From the NCBI GenBank assembly GCA_012719445.1, contig JAAYAH010000119.1:1-62898 (forward strand): DNA of 62,898 nucleotides, read 5' to 3'. Position 1 is the first letter of the stretch. The number at the start of each line of letters is the position of its first letter. The stretch is from Actinomycetales bacterium (lineage in GTDB: Bacteria; Actinomycetota; Actinomycetes; Actinomycetales; Kineosporiaceae). Under the pieces are notes generated by a model that worked only from the letters and a program-made list of their open reading frames with translations, was not told the DNA's origin and did not search any database. Position numbers and translations under genes: made by a program. Positions 8,890-18,780 of the stretch are shown here, in pieces.

Positions 8890-10128
8890 ATGGCGGAGAC
8901 TCTGCTGCTCGTGCTGGTCGTCGTGATGGCCCTGGCGTTCGACTTCACCAACGGCTTCCACGACACCGCGAACGCGATGGCGGCCTCGGTCGCCTCGGGG
9001 GCGCTCAAGCCGCGGGTCGCCGTCCTGCTGTCCGCCGCGCTGAACGTCGTCGGCGCCTTCCTCTCCCTCTCCGTCGCCGCGACCATCGCCAAGGGGATCG
9101 TGGAGGCGGGGTCCATCACCCTGGTCACGGTGATGGCCGGGCTCATCGGTGCCATCCTGTGGAACCTGCTGACCTGGCTGTTCGGCATCCCCTCGAGCTC
9201 GTCGCACGCGCTCATCGGCGGGGTCGTCGGGGCGACCCTGGTGGCGGCGGGCACCGGGGCGATCGTCGTCGAGGGCCTGATCCGGAAGGTGCTGCTGCCG
9301 GCCGTGCTCGCCCCGGTCGTCGCCCTCGTCATCGCCACGTCGGTCGCGGCCGTCGTGGTCCGGGTCACCCGGTGGAGGTCGGGCCGGTCCTCGGGCCGTG
9401 CCCTCCGGGTCGGCCAGGTGGGGGCGGCCTCCCTGGTGAGTCTCGCGCACGGCACCAACGACGCCCAGAAGACCATGGGCATCATCACGCTCGCGCTGAT
9501 CACGCACGGTTCGCTGTCCGCCGACGGCAAGACTCCCGGCTGGGTCATCGTCTCCTGCGCTATGGCGATGGGGCTCGGCACCGCCATGGGCGGTTGGCGG
9601 ATCATGCGAACCCTCGGCAAGGGCCTCACCGAGCTCGGTCCGCCGCAGGGATTCTCCGCGGACTGCACCACCTCGACGGTCGTCCTGCTCTCCTCCCACT
9701 TCGGCTTCCCGCTCTCGACCACCCACGTGGTGACCGGCTCGGTGCTGGGCACCGGCTGCGGCACCCGGGTGGCCGGGCAGCGCACCCCGCTGCGCTGGTC
9801 CGTTGCCGGCCGGATGGTGGTGGCCTGGGGGGTCACCCTCCCGGCGGCCGGGGCCATCGCGGCCATGGCCTGGCTGCTCTTCTCGCTCGTCGGCGGTTCC
9901 GCGGGTGCGCTCATGGTGTTCGGGCTCACGGTGGCCGCAGCCGGCGGCATCTGGCTGCTGTCCCGCAGGTCGCGGGTACACGCGGGGAACGTCACCGAGG
10001 AGTGGACCGGGCCGGTCGCGGTCCCGGTCGCGGCCCCGACGTACCTCCCCGGCCTGCCCGACGCCGTCACCATGGCGTCCCCGGAGGAGCAGCGCGCCGT
10101 GCCCTCGGCGCCCGTGGCCGTCGCCTGA
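8890..10128 (+). CDS. pit: PiT-family inorganic phosphate transporter
   Basis: A 412-residue integral membrane protein with the two family signatures: FDFTNGFHDTANAMA near the N-terminus and SLAHGTNDAQKTMG in the middle, plus SSSSHALIGG and STTHVVTGS, the paired inverted-repeat motifs of PiT carriers. It imports phosphate, usually as a metal-phosphate complex with H+ or Na+. The ATG at 8890 gives the family's usual N-terminus; GTG 8884 and TTG 8878 are in frame, and AAGG at 8871-8874 would suit the GTG better. No DUF47 partner is adjacent. A PHO-box-like repeat lies upstream. Confidence 0.93.
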   Translation: MAETLLLVLVVVMALAFDFTNGFHDTANAMAASVASGALKPRVAVLLSAALNVVGAFLSLSVAATIAKGIVEAGSITLVTVMAGLIGAILWNLLTWLFGIPSSSSHALIGGVVGATLVAAGTGAIVVEGLIRKVLLPAVLAPVVALVIATSVAAVVVRVTRWRSGRSSGRALRVGQVGAASLVSLAHGTNDAQKTMGIITLALITHGSLSADGKTPGWVIVSCAMAMGLGTAMGGWRIMRTLGKGLTELGPPQGFSADCTTSTVVLLSSHFGFPLSTTHVVTGSVLGTGCGTRVAGQRTPLRWSVAGRMVVAWGVTLPAAGAIAAMAWLLFSLVGGSAGALMVFGLTVAAAGGIWLLSRRSRVHAGNVTEEWTGPVAVPVAAPTYLPGLPDAVTMASPEEQRAVPSAPVAVA

Positions 10129-10139
10129 CCGCCCGCCGG

Positions 10140-10250
10140 GGGGAGCCCGCCACCCGCAGGGAGGAGCCGGTCGCCCGCCGGCGAGGGGAGCCCGCCGCTC
10201 GCAGGGAGGAGCTGGTCGCCCGCCCGCGAGGGGAGCTAGTCGCTGGCCAG
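10140..10250. repeat. 45-bp tandem repeat matching the 3' end of ssuC
   Basis: Two full 45-bp units (10140-10184, 10185-10229) and a partial third start with GGGGAGC. The partial third unit is the end of the converging permease gene: GGAGCTGGTCGCCCGCC in unit two corresponds to GGAGCTAGTCGCTGGCC, which carries the permease stop codon (minus strand, 10236-10238). The array fills the space between pit and ssuC. Confidence 0.78.
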
Positions 10251-11120
10251 CCCGCGGCGTGACCGCATCCGCCGCGCCGACGCCGTGAAGGCGGTGTCGG
10301 CGAGCATGCCGACGACCAGGATCACCAGCATGTAGGCGATGAGCTGCGGGGCGTTGCCGAACTCCTGGCTGAACGACAGCCGGGACCCGACGGAGGGCCG
10401 CGACGCGACGATCACCAGGAGCTCACCCGCCATCAGGCTGCGCCAGGCGAACGCCCAGCCCTGGTTGAGCCCGGCGACGTAGGACGGCAGCGCCGCCGGC
10501 AGCACGACGTACCGGTACAGCCGCCAGCCGCCCGCTCCGAGCACCGCCCCGAGCCGGGTGAAGGCCGGGGGGACGTGGTCGATGCCGGACAGGATGCCGT
10601 TGGCGATGCTCGGGGCGGCCCCGAGCACGACGACGAAGGTGATCGCGGTCTCCGAGATCCCGAACAGCAGGATGGCCAGCGGGAACCAGGTGATCGACGG
10701 CATCGTCTGCAGGCCGGTGATCAGCGAACCGACGCCAGCCCTCAGCACCCGGGAACGGGCGACCGCGATCCCGAGGACCGTTCCGACGGTCGCGGCGAAC
10801 AGGAACCCCACGGCGGCCCGGCGCAGCGTGGTGACCAGGGCCGGCCAGAACTTGGGGTCCACCAGGACCAGGTCCCACAGCTCCCGCGCGACCGTCGGCG
10901 GTCCGGGCAGGGCGTAGGGGGGGCGCCACCCCGTCAGCACCACGAGCTGCCACGCGGTGATGAAGAGGGTGATCGCCAGCAGCTTCGGCCAGGTCGCCCG
11001 CCAGACGCTCCGGAGGGGCGTGCCGACGCTGCGCCGTGCCGTGCCCGCCGGGTCGACCGCCACCGGGTCGACCACCGCCAGGTCAGCCGTCCCCCCGGTC
11101 GCCGTGGCGTCATCCCCCAC
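10236..11120 (-). CDS. ssuC: Sulfonate/taurine-type ABC transporter permease
   Basis: A 294-residue permease with about six membrane helices and the BPD_transp_1 EAA-like region (VLGAAPSIANGILSGIDHV...GAGGWRLYRYVVLPAALP) typical of SsuC/TauC proteins. It forms the channel with the upstream ATPase. Start choice: GTG 11120 has GAGGAGG nine bases upstream. GTG 11129 and ATG 11113, the latter forming an ATGA overlap with the ATPase stop, are alternatives. Coding regions overlap by about 10 bp, so translation is coupled. Confidence 0.88.
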   Translation of the reverse strand: MGDDATATGGTADLAVVDPVAVDPAGTARRSVGTPLRSVWRATWPKLLAITLFITAWQLVVLTGWRPPYALPGPPTVARELWDLVLVDPKFWPALVTTLRRAAVGFLFAATVGTVLGIAVARSRVLRAGVGSLITGLQTMPSITWFPLAILLFGISETAITFVVVLGAAPSIANGILSGIDHVPPAFTRLGAVLGAGGWRLYRYVVLPAALPSYVAGLNQGWAFAWRSLMAGELLVIVASRPSVGSRLSFSQEFGNAPQLIAYMLVILVVGMLADTAFTASARRMRSRRGLASD

Positions 11121-11949
11121 GGCGGGCACCCTCCTCGCGCAGTTCGGCGGTCAGCTCCGCCGCCAGCTCCGCGACCCCGGCGGAGTCGAGCCGCCTGGGT
11201 CGCGGCAGCTCGATCGGGCGGGAGGTGACGATCCGACCGGGGGAGGAGCCCATGAGCACCACCCGGTCCCCGAGCCGGACCGCCTCGCGCACGTTGTGGG
11301 TGACGAAGAGGACGGTGAGCCCGGCCTCCGCCCATACCCGTTCGATCTCGTCGTGCATCCGGTCCCGCGTCATCGCGTCCAGGGCTCCCAGCGGCTCGTC
11401 CATGAGGACGACGGGGGCGTCCTGGGCCAGCACCCTGGCCAGGGCGACCCGCTGGCGCATCCCGCCGGACAACTCGTGCGGGCGGCGGTCGGCGTGACTG
11501 CCGAGCCGGACCCGCTCCAGCAGGGAACGGGTCAGGTCACCGCGTTCGCCCCGGGGGACGCCGCGCAGCCGCAGCGCGAGCGCCACGTTCTGGGCCGCGG
11601 TGAGCCACGGCAGCAGGGTCGCGTCCTGGAACATGAAGGCGGTCTTCCCGCCGGTTCCGACCGTCCCCGAGGTCGGCCGGTCGAGCCCGGCGACGAGGGA
11701 GAGCATGGTGCTCTTGCCGCATCCGGAGGGCCCCACGACGGCGAGGAACTCGCCCGGGGCGACCCGGAGATCGACGTCGGCCAGCACGGTCGTCGCCGAC
11801 GCTCCCCTGCCGAACACCTTGGTCACACCGTCGAGGCGCACCTCACCGCGGGCGAGGGTGGCAGGGCTAGGAGCCGTCGAGCCGGGAGCGGTCGGATCGG
11901 GAGCGGTCGGGCCGGGAGCCGACGGGCGGAAGGGGATGGTCAGGGTCAC
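11110..11949 (-). CDS. ssuB: Sulfonate/taurine-type ABC transporter ATP-binding protein
   Basis: A 279-residue ABC ATPase with Walker [11 protein letters not shown]-loop FQDATLLPW, signature LSGGMRQR, Walker B VVLMDEP and H-loop VTHN. The short spacing and DATLLPW are typical of the nitrate/sulfonate/taurine subfamily. The GTG start lies after GGAGGTGACCCC and overlaps the binding-protein stop as GTGA. Residues 9-30 form an unusual Pro/Thr/Ala repeat encoded by 15-bp DNA repeats, a probable expansion in the N-terminal tail. Order in the operon is binding protein, ATPase, permease. Confidence 0.92.
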   Translation of the reverse strand: MTLTIPFRPSAPGPTAPDPTAPGSTAPSPATLARGEVRLDGVTKVFGRGASATTVLADVDLRVAPGEFLAVVGPSGCGKSTMLSLVAGLDRPTSGTVGTGGKTAFMFQDATLLPWLTAAQNVALALRLRGVPRGERGDLTRSLLERVRLGSHADRRPHELSGGMRQRVALARVLAQDAPVVLMDEPLGALDAMTRDRMHDEIERVWAEAGLTVLFVTHNVREAVRLGDRVVLMGSSPGRIVTSRPIELPRPRRLDSAGVAELAAELTAELREEGARRGG

Positions 11950-13073
11950 GGGGTCACCTCCGGGAGGTCACGTGCGCGGAGCGCCCGGTTGAGCGGGTCG
12001 AGGTCCCACAGACCGGCGAGGTCGTCTGCCGGCAGGTCCTCCAGCAGCCCGACGGCGTGGGCGTGTTCGGCGGAGCGGATGAGCGTCGCGGGGAGCGGAT
12101 CGGCGAGGAAGGTGAGGTTGTCCCATGCCCGGTCGACCACGGCCGGGTCGAGGTCCTGACCGGTCAGCGTCCGGAGCTGGGCGACGACGTCGGCCTTGGC
12201 TCTCGCCGGGTCATCGGCGAGGAGCCGGAGCGCGTCGAGGTGGGCCTCGAGGAAGGCGGCGACCCGGTCGGGGTGCTCGTCGAGGAAGGCGGTCCGGACG
12301 ATCACGTTGGTGGTGACGAACCTCCCGCCGTCCCACAGGGAACGCTCGTCGACGAGCACCCTGGCCCCCCGGTCGACGAACTGGGTCGCGTAGGGCTCGG
12401 GCACCCACGCGCCGTCGATGTGGCCGGAGACGAACGCCTGCAGGGCCGCGGCGTTGCGCTGGGGCACGATCCGCACGTCGCCGCCGCCCTCGGTGTCGGC
12501 CCGCATCCCGTTCCGGGACAGCCAGTTGCGCAGGGCGACGTCCTGGGTGTTGCCCAACTGGGGGGTGGCAAGGGTCCGTCCGCGGAGGTCGCCCGGGTCG
12601 TCGAGCTCCCGCCGCACCACGAGCGAGGCGCCGCCGGAGGTCGCCCCGGCGATGACCCGGATCGCCGCGCCACCGGACTGGACGTAGGCGGTGATGGTGG
12701 GGTTCGGGCCGAGGTAGGCGATGTCGAGCGAGCCGCTGAAGACCGCCTGGATGACGCCGGGACCGGCGGCGAAGGACTGGGTGGTGACTCCGGGGCCGAG
12801 CCGGTCGCGCAGGTAGCCCTCCCTCTCGGCCACCAGGGCCGGGGCGTGGGTGAGGGTGGGGAAGTACCCGATCCGCACGACGCCGACCCCACCGGTTCCG
12901 TCCGGCCCTCCCGCGGCGGCACCGCCACAGGCCGCCAGCAGCCCCGTCACCAGAACCCCGGCCGTCAGCATCGCCCTCGTCCGCGCCATATCGGTCGCCC
13001 GCGGCGTCGAGGTCGCGGACTCGACCGCGGCGCGCGCCGCCGTCCGGGGGATTCCTCTCCAGGTGCTGACCAC
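11946..13073 (-). CDS. ssuA: Sulfonate/aliphatic-sulfonate-type ABC substrate-binding lipoprotein
   Basis: A 375-residue protein. A hydrophobic segment ends in lipobox LLAAC, followed by a two-lobed binding protein: [20 protein letters not shown], then [32 protein letters not shown] and [12 protein letters not shown], all classic SsuA/TauA motifs. It captures a sulfonate-type ligand for the SsuBC pair. The GTG at 13073 has GGAAGG nine bases upstream but gives a long pre-signal region; ATG 12989 gives a more typical signal length with a weak ribosome site. An AT-richer stretch with repeated TCGATA at 13110-13140 is the likely promoter region. Confidence 0.88.
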   Translation of the reverse strand: MVSTWRGIPRTAARAAVESATSTPRATDMARTRAMLTAGVLVTGLLAACGGAAAGGPDGTGGVGVVRIGYFPTLTHAPALVAEREGYLRDRLGPGVTTQSFAAGPGVIQAVFSGSLDIAYLGPNPTITAYVQSGGAAIRVIAGATSGGASLVVRRELDDPGDLRGRTLATPQLGNTQDVALRNWLSRNGMRADTEGGGDVRIVPQRNAAALQAFVSGHIDGAWVPEPYATQFVDRGARVLVDERSLWDGGRFVTTNVIVRTAFLDEHPDRVAAFLEAHLDALRLLADDPARAKADVVAQLRTLTGQDLDPAVVDRAWDNLTFLADPLPATLIRSAEHAHAVGLLEDLPADDLAGLWDLDPLNRALRARDLPEVTP

Positions 13074-13183
13074 GGGGTGTCGCCTTCCGTCGAAGGGTGA
13101 TCGACCGTCCGTCGATACCCTTATTCTCGATAAACAAAGTAGACAATGCGTCGAGGGATCGCCATCCGGGCCGTGCCGGCCGC

Positions 13184-13239
13184 GGGCGGTGGGCAGGGGC
13201 GTGGGCGGTGGGCAGGGGCGTGGGCGGTGGACTGGGGTG
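13184..13239. repeat. 19-bp tandem repeat between ssuA and the SpoIIE fusion gene
   Basis: Two perfect 19-bp units (13184-13202, 13203-13221), GGGCGGTGGGCAGGGGCGT, and a partial third. They are G-rich on the plus strand and lie between divergent genes, so they cannot be transcription terminators of either. Local G-quadruplex formation is possible. Confidence 0.8.
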
Positions 13240-13329
13240 AGGGCGGCGAGCCGGTCGCCCTGCATGCGCATGCAAGGAGTAATTGTCCGGTGACATGATG
13301 GCGTCACACTCTCGCCGGGGGAGGCGGAT

Positions 13330-15852
13330 GTGAGGGCGGACGCCGTGCACGGTCAGGACAGCGTGCTGGCGCGCGCGGCCGCCGTCCTCGACGCCGTCCT
13401 CGGCCACTTCGGGACCGCCGTCATCGTGATCGACGATGGGTACACGATCAGGCACTGGAACGCCCAGGCCGAGCGGATCCTCGGCGTACCGGCCGGGGAT
13501 GCCGTCGGCAGCGACATCGTCGACCGAGGCCTCCCGGGTGACGAGGGGTTCCCGGACCGCGAACGGGTGTCCCGGCTGCACCGGGCGCGGCACTGGGTGG
13601 GCAGGGCCCTTGCCGGTGAGTCGGTGTCCCGGACCGCCACCATCCCCGCTCCCGGCGGCGGGGTCCACTCGGTGACCGTCACCGCCACCCCGGTGCGGGA
13701 CGACGAAACGGGCACCCTCCTCGGCGCGGTGATCACCACCAGCGAGGCGGGGGAGCCGTTCGGGCTGACCAGCTCGTCCGCGCTGCTCGAGGCCCTGGTC
13801 GACCAATCCCCGGTCGGCGTCGGGATCTACGACGAGCGGGGCCGCTACCTTCGCGCCAACAGCGCGCTCGAGCGGATCACGGGGCGGCCGGCGCACCGGA
13901 TGGCCGGCCACACCGCGGCCTACGTCATGCGGGGTCCGGTCGGGGTCGCCGCGACCCGGTGCGTGCGGGAGGTCATCGCCACCGGGGTCCCGATGGTCGG
14001 GACCGAGCTCGTGGGGGCTGTCGGCTCGGACCCGGAGGAGCGGGCCTTCCACTGCTCCTACTACCGGCTGACCGCGGGGGACGGGCGCCCGGTCGGTGCC
14101 GCATCCATGATCTCCGAGGTGACGGAGGCGCGCAGGACCGGGATCGCCCTGCGGCGCGCCAACGAGCGCCTGGAGCTCCTCGGTGCGGCGACGAGGGCGC
14201 TCACGGAGTCGCTCGACCTGGACAGGACCCTGACCCGGTTCGCCGAGCTCGTGGTCCCCCGGTTCGCGGACCACTGCATCGTCGATCTCGTCGCCCCGGA
14301 CGGGCGGCTGCGCCGCAGCGCGCTGCGCCACACCCCGGGACTCCTCGCCGACGAGGAGCAGGAGCCGTGGACGCCGGTGGGCGAGGAGGTCGACTATCCG
14401 GCGGCACACCCGGTGTCCCGGATGCTGGTGACCGGGACCGCCCGGGTGGACCAGGGCGCCCCCCAGTCGCTGGACTACGAGGCGATCGCTCCCACCGACC
14501 GCTCGGCCGCGTTCGCCCGCAGGGTGGGGCTGACCTCGGCGCTCACCCTGCCGCTGCGGGCACGGGGACAGCTGGTCGGGGTCGCCTCCCTCGTGGCCTC
14601 GGTCAGCGGCAGGTCCTTCGGGGAGGACGACCTGGCCCTCGCCGTCCAGCTGGCCGACAGGGCGGCCGTCGCCATCGACAACGCCCTGCTCTTCCGACGC
14701 CAGCGGGAGGTCTCCCTCACCCTCCAGCACAGCCTGCTGCCCAAGCGGCTGCCGGACGTCCCCGGGCTCACCGTCGCCGCCCGGTACCTCGCCACGACCG
14801 AGGGTGAGGAGGTCGGCGGGGACTGGTACGACCTGCTGCCGATGCCGACGGGCCGGGTGGCGGTCGTCGTCGGGGACGTCATGGGCCGTGGTGTCGCCGC
14901 CGCCGCGCTGATGGGCCAGGTGCGCACCGCGCTGCGGGCCTACGCCGCCCAGGACCTGCCCCCGGCCGAGGTCCTCGGTCACGCCGACGAGCTGGTCAGC
15001 GGCCTGGCCGACGACATCATCGTCACCTGCGTCTACGGCGTGTACGACCCGAGGGAGGAGCAGTTGGTGCTGGCCAACGCCGGGCACGTCCCGCCGCTGC
15101 TCCTCGACCTGGTCCCCGGACCCCGGGCGGGTGACCGAGCGGACGACGGTGCCCCGGTGGCGGCGCGGACGGTGTCCCGGGTCGACGCCTGCGGCCCGCC
15201 GCTGGGGGCCGCCATGCACGACCCCTACCACCACGTCACGGTCGACCTGCCGGCGGATCGGATGCTGGCCCTCTACACCGACGGGCTCGTGGAGACCCGT
15301 GACGTCGACCTGGACGTGGGCATCGACAGCCTGGCCCGTGAGCTCCGCCGCGTCGACGACGACCTCGACGCCGCCTGCGACTCGGTGCTCGCCCGGATCC
15401 AGCCGGCGGGGGCCGACGACACCGCCCTGCTGCTGCTGCGCCCGGAGTGCTCCACCCGTCCCCGGGTCGCCACCCGGGTGCTGGACCCGGTGCCGCGCGA
15501 GGTCCGTGACTGTCGCCGGTTCGTCGTCACCACGATGGGCAGCTGGGGCGAGGGCGAGGAGCTCACCGAGATCACCGAGCTCCTGGCCAGCGAACTGGTG
15601 ACCAACTCGGTCCGGCACGCCAGGACGTCCGTCGCGCTCACCCTGTCCCACGGCGCCGACGGGGTCGTCGTCGAGGTCAAGGACCTCGGCGGGGCCACCC
15701 CTCGGCATCGGGCAGCCGCCGTCGACGACGAGGGGGGCCGGGGGCTCATGCTCGTCGCCGCGCTGTCCTCGAGCTGGGGCACCCGGGTCCTCCCCGACGG
15801 CGGCAAGGCCGTGTGGTGCCGGCTCTCCCGTCCGCTGGGACCCGGCCGGTAG
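13330..15852 (+). CDS. PAS-PAS-GAF-SpoIIE phosphatase fused to an RsbW-like HATPase
   Basis: An 840-residue cytosolic protein. Order: PAS (about 15-140), PAS (about 150-275), GAF (about 285-455), SpoIIE/PP2C (about 480-705) and a HATPase_c_2 domain (about 715-838). Phosphatase motifs: GGDWYD (about 495), VGDVMGRG, YTDGLVE (about 648), ADDTALLLL. Kinase-like motifs: SELVTNSVRHA (N-box, about 754) and DEGGRGLMLV (G-box, about 800), as in anti-sigma Ser kinases. Such fusions carry both the phosphatase and the kinase of a partner-switching cycle. The GTG start follows GGGGAGG. It is a paralogue of the gene ending at 20510. Confidence 0.94.
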   Translation: MRADAVHGQDSVLARAAAVLDAVLGHFGTAVIVIDDGYTIRHWNAQAERILGVPAGDAVGSDIVDRGLPGDEGFPDRERVSRLHRARHWVGRALAGESVSRTATIPAPGGGVHSVTVTATPVRDDETGTLLGAVITTSEAGEPFGLTSSSALLEALVDQSPVGVGIYDERGRYLRANSALERITGRPAHRMAGHTAAYVMRGPVGVAATRCVREVIATGVPMVGTELVGAVGSDPEERAFHCSYYRLTAGDGRPVGAASMISEVTEARRTGIALRRANERLELLGAATRALTESLDLDRTLTRFAELVVPRFADHCIVDLVAPDGRLRRSALRHTPGLLADEEQEPWTPVGEEVDYPAAHPVSRMLVTGTARVDQGAPQSLDYEAIAPTDRSAAFARRVGLTSALTLPLRARGQLVGVASLVASVSGRSFGEDDLALAVQLADRAAVAIDNALLFRRQREVSLTLQHSLLPKRLPDVPGLTVAARYLATTEGEEVGGDWYDLLPMPTGRVAVVVGDVMGRGVAAAALMGQVRTALRAYAAQDLPPAEVLGHADELVSGLADDIIVTCVYGVYDPREEQLVLANAGHVPPLLLDLVPGPRAGDRADDGAPVAARTVSRVDACGPPLGAAMHDPYHHVTVDLPADRMLALYTDGLVETRDVDLDVGIDSLARELRRVDDDLDAACDSVLARIQPAGADDTALLLLRPECSTRPRVATRVLDPVPREVRDCRRFVVTTMGSWGEGEELTEITELLASELVTNSVRHARTSVALTLSHGADGVVVEVKDLGGATPRHRAAAVDDEGGRGLMLVAALSSSWGTRVLPDGGKAVWCRLSRPLGPGR

Positions 15853-15906
15853 GCCTGCGCAGGGTCGAGGAGGAACCGGTAGGGCCTGCGCAGGGTCGAG
15901 GGGGAA
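15846..15906. repeat. 30-bp direct repeat containing the stop codon of the preceding gene
   Basis: Unit one (15846-15875) starts with CCGGTAG, the last codon and stop of the phosphatase gene. Unit two (15876-15906) repeats it as CCGGTAG and continues identically with the palindrome CCTGCGCAGG. The duplicated palindromes might act as weak terminators. Confidence 0.8.
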
Positions 15907-16005
15907 ACGGTCCTCGATGCCCCCACCAGGCGTATTAGCACAGACAGTTGTCATTCCGTAACATCGTGTGAAGGATCCGACGTGGGGTCATCGGCTGGAG
16001 GGCGG

Positions 16006-18780
16006 ATGCCACGAGGAAGTCTTCGACTCGGCCGTCGGCTGACGGTTCTGCCGACGGTCGGCGCGGTCCTGATCACCGGGCTGGTGGCGCTGCGGGTGCC
16101 GCCCCGCGGCGGTGTCGACCTCCTCCCTGCCGCCCTGCTGCTGGTCGCCCTGTTCCTGGTGGGCCTGATCCAGGTGGCGAGGGCGGGGGAGCGCGCCGAG
16201 GACCCGCTCCCTGCGCCCTCGCCGCCGGCGGAGAGGCCGGGGAGGTCTCCCGAGCCGGCGGGCCGGCGGGACGAGACGGTGGACCGGCAGGCCGGTGCGC
16301 AGCGGTGGGTGCCCCTCGCTCTCGGGGTCGTCCCGGTGCTTCTGGTCGTCGACGTCGCCGTGGAGCTGTCGGGGGCGTGGTATCCGATCGGGGTGCTCCG
16401 GCAGGTCGCGGGGGTCCTGCTCGTGGTCGGCACGCTCGGGCACGTCCGCTCCTCCGCGGTGCGGGACCGGGCCTCGACGCTGGACGCGATGACCGTCGCC
16501 ATGTCGGCCGGCGTCCTCACCTGGGCCGTGCTCGACTGCTCCACCGCCGCGGCGACCCTCGAGACGAGCCTGTCCGTCGTCGTCACCTCGACGACGGCCT
16601 TCCTCGCCCTCGGCACCGCCCTCCGGCTGCTCCTGCTGCCCCAGCGACAGCCCGCCGTGGTGGCGGCGCTGGCAACGGCGCTGGCCTCGCTGCTGGCGGC
16701 CGACCTCGTCGACGCCCTGGCCGGGACGTCACCGCCCGGACCGGTGGTGCCGGCCTGCCTGCTGTCCCTGCTGGCCGCCGGCTGCACCGGGGTCGCACTC
16801 ACCCACCCCGGGTTCGAGGACCTCGCCGTTCCCGACCCGCGCCCCGGCTCCCTCCGGCTCCGCGGGGTCTCCCTCGTGGTCGCGGGGCTGGTGCCGACCT
16901 TCCTGCTCGGCGGGCAGGCGTTCCTCGGCTGGCACCTCGAGGTCCCCTTCGTCCTCGTCGGCTGGGGACTGCTGCTGACCCTCACCGCGGCGCGCATCTC
17001 CCACCTCAGCGGCGAGATCGGGGAGGCCCGCGCCCGGCACCGGGCCGACGTCCGCTTCCACGCCGCCTTCGACCACGCCATGGTCGGCATGGCCCTCGTC
17101 GCCGGGGGTGAGCTGGAGCAGGGCCGGGTGGTCGAGGTGAACCAGCGGCTGTGCGACATGCTGGGACGTCGCGCGTCCGACCTCGTCGGTCACCAGGTGA
17201 CAGCCCTCGTGACCGAGGACTCCTACGCCGACCTGCGGGCGGCGCTGGACGCCCTGCACGAGTCGGGTCAGGTACCCCTCGCCGGTGACCGGCAGCTCAG
17301 GGCGACCGAGGGCCGGCTGGTGTGGGCGCGGCTCGGCCTCGCCGCGGCCTCGGTCTCCGGCGACCGGTACGCGGTGCTCCAGGTCGAGGACGTCAGCGAC
17401 GGCCGGCTGGTCCGCCAGCGGCTGCAGTACCAGGCCACCCACGACCCGCTGACCGGGCTGGCGAACCGGGTGCTGCTTGCCGACCGGCTGGGGCACGCCC
17501 TCGCCCGGCGCAACCGGCGTGGTGTCCTCGCCCTGTTGGCGATGGACCTCGACCGCTTCAAACAGGTCAACGACGCGTACGGGCACGCGATGGGCGACCA
17601 GCTGCTCCGTGTGGTGGCGCACCGGCTGACCGCGGCGGTACGCCCGGAGGACACCGTCGCCCGGCTGGGCGGTGACGAGTTCGTCGTCCTGCTGGAGGAC
17701 CTCGACGACGCGACGGAGGCGACGGCGGTGGCCGACCGCATCTCCCATGCCCTCGCCGCCGAGATCGAGCTGGATGCGGCGGAGGTGACGATCGCGGTCA
17801 GCATCGGGATCGCCGTCGCTGGCCAGGAGGACTCCGCGACGTCCCTGCTGCGCAACGCGGACACGGCGATGTACCACGCCAAGGAGAACGGGCGGTCCCG
17901 GTGCGAGCGCTACGACGAGCGGATGCGTGAGCTCACCGCCCACCGGGAGCGCACGGAGGAGATGCTCAGGGACTGCCTCGCGGAGGACCGCCTGCAGCTC
18001 GCCGTGCAGCCCGTCGTCGATCTCGGCACCGGGGCCGTCGCCGGGTACGAGGCCCTGATCCGCTGCGAGCGGCCCGCCGGCGGGCTGCTGTCCCCCGGGG
18101 AGTTCCTCCGGGTGGCCGAGGAGTCCGGGCTCATCGTCCCGATCGGCGACTGGGTGATCCGGACCGCTCTGGATCACCTCGCCGGGTGGGACGGAACGGC
18201 GGACGGCGTCCCGACGGTGGCCGTGAACCTGTCCGCCCGGCAGCTGCTCGCCCCCGACTTCGCCGAGCGGGTGATCGCGGCGCTGGAGGAGTCGGGGGTC
18301 GCGGCGTCCCGGCTCTGCCTGGAGATCGGGGAGAACACCTTCCTGGAGACCGTCGACCGGGTCGGCCTGCCGCTGCGTCGGCTGCGCGACCTCGGCGTCG
18401 TCGTCGCCCTCGACGACTTCGGCACCGGGTACTCCTCGCTGGCGCACCTGCGCCACCTGCCGGTGGACATGCTGAAGATCGACCGGTCCTTCGTCGCCGG
18501 CCTGCTCAACCGGGTCGCCGACGCCAACGTCGTCCGTGGTCTGATCGGGTTCGCCCACGCCCTCGGGCTGCGCACCGTGGCGGAGGGGGTCGAGACCGAG
18601 CGGCAGCGCAGGGCGCTGGTGGAGTTCGGGTGCGATCTCGGACAGGGCTACCTGCTCGGATCCCCGTTCCTCCTCGGCGGGTCCTCCGGGGGCCGGGCCT
18701 CCCGGGCGGTCCGGGTCCGCGAGTCGGAGCCCGCGTTGGTCGGCCCTCTCCTGTCTTCTGCCTCACATGACAATATGTAG
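16006..18780 (+). CDS. Multi-pass membrane PAS-GGDEF-EAL c-di-GMP enzyme
   Basis: A 924-residue protein. About ten hydrophobic helices fill residues 10-330, with a Pro-rich charged loop after the second. A PAS domain (about 345-470), GGDEF (signature about 554) and EAL (about 681) follow. The cyclase has an intact inhibitory site: RPED precedes GGDEF by the canonical spacing. The phosphodiesterase keeps EAL, DDFGTGY (about 802) and AEGVET, but the usual E-L-T-E reads EIGEN. It probably makes and/or degrades c-di-GMP under membrane-signal control. ATG 16006 follows GGAGGG; GTG 15982, with AAGGA upstream, is an alternative. Confidence 0.92.
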   Translation: MPRGSLRLGRRLTVLPTVGAVLITGLVALRVPPRGGVDLLPAALLLVALFLVGLIQVARAGERAEDPLPAPSPPAERPGRSPEPAGRRDETVDRQAGAQRWVPLALGVVPVLLVVDVAVELSGAWYPIGVLRQVAGVLLVVGTLGHVRSSAVRDRASTLDAMTVAMSAGVLTWAVLDCSTAAATLETSLSVVVTSTTAFLALGTALRLLLLPQRQPAVVAALATALASLLAADLVDALAGTSPPGPVVPACLLSLLAAGCTGVALTHPGFEDLAVPDPRPGSLRLRGVSLVVAGLVPTFLLGGQAFLGWHLEVPFVLVGWGLLLTLTAARISHLSGEIGEARARHRADVRFHAAFDHAMVGMALVAGGELEQGRVVEVNQRLCDMLGRRASDLVGHQVTALVTEDSYADLRAALDALHESGQVPLAGDRQLRATEGRLVWARLGLAAASVSGDRYAVLQVEDVSDGRLVRQRLQYQATHDPLTGLANRVLLADRLGHALARRNRRGVLALLAMDLDRFKQVNDAYGHAMGDQLLRVVAHRLTAAVRPEDTVARLGGDEFVVLLEDLDDATEATAVADRISHALAAEIELDAAEVTIAVSIGIAVAGQEDSATSLLRNADTAMYHAKENGRSRCERYDERMRELTAHRERTEEMLRDCLAEDRLQLAVQPVVDLGTGAVAGYEALIRCERPAGGLLSPGEFLRVAEESGLIVPIGDWVIRTALDHLAGWDGTADGVPTVAVNLSARQLLAPDFAERVIAALEESGVAASRLCLEIGENTFLETVDRVGLPLRRLRDLGVVVALDDFGTGYSSLAHLRHLPVDMLKIDRSFVAGLLNRVADANVVRGLIGFAHALGLRTVAEGVETERQRRALVEFGCDLGQGYLLGSPFLLGGSSGGRASRAVRVRESEPALVGPLLSSASHDNM

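Noticed and set aside
12211-15954. 1247-codon minus-strand frame
   Set aside because: Antisense to the PAS-PAS-GAF-SpoIIE gene and frame-shifted against ssuA; no domain signatures.
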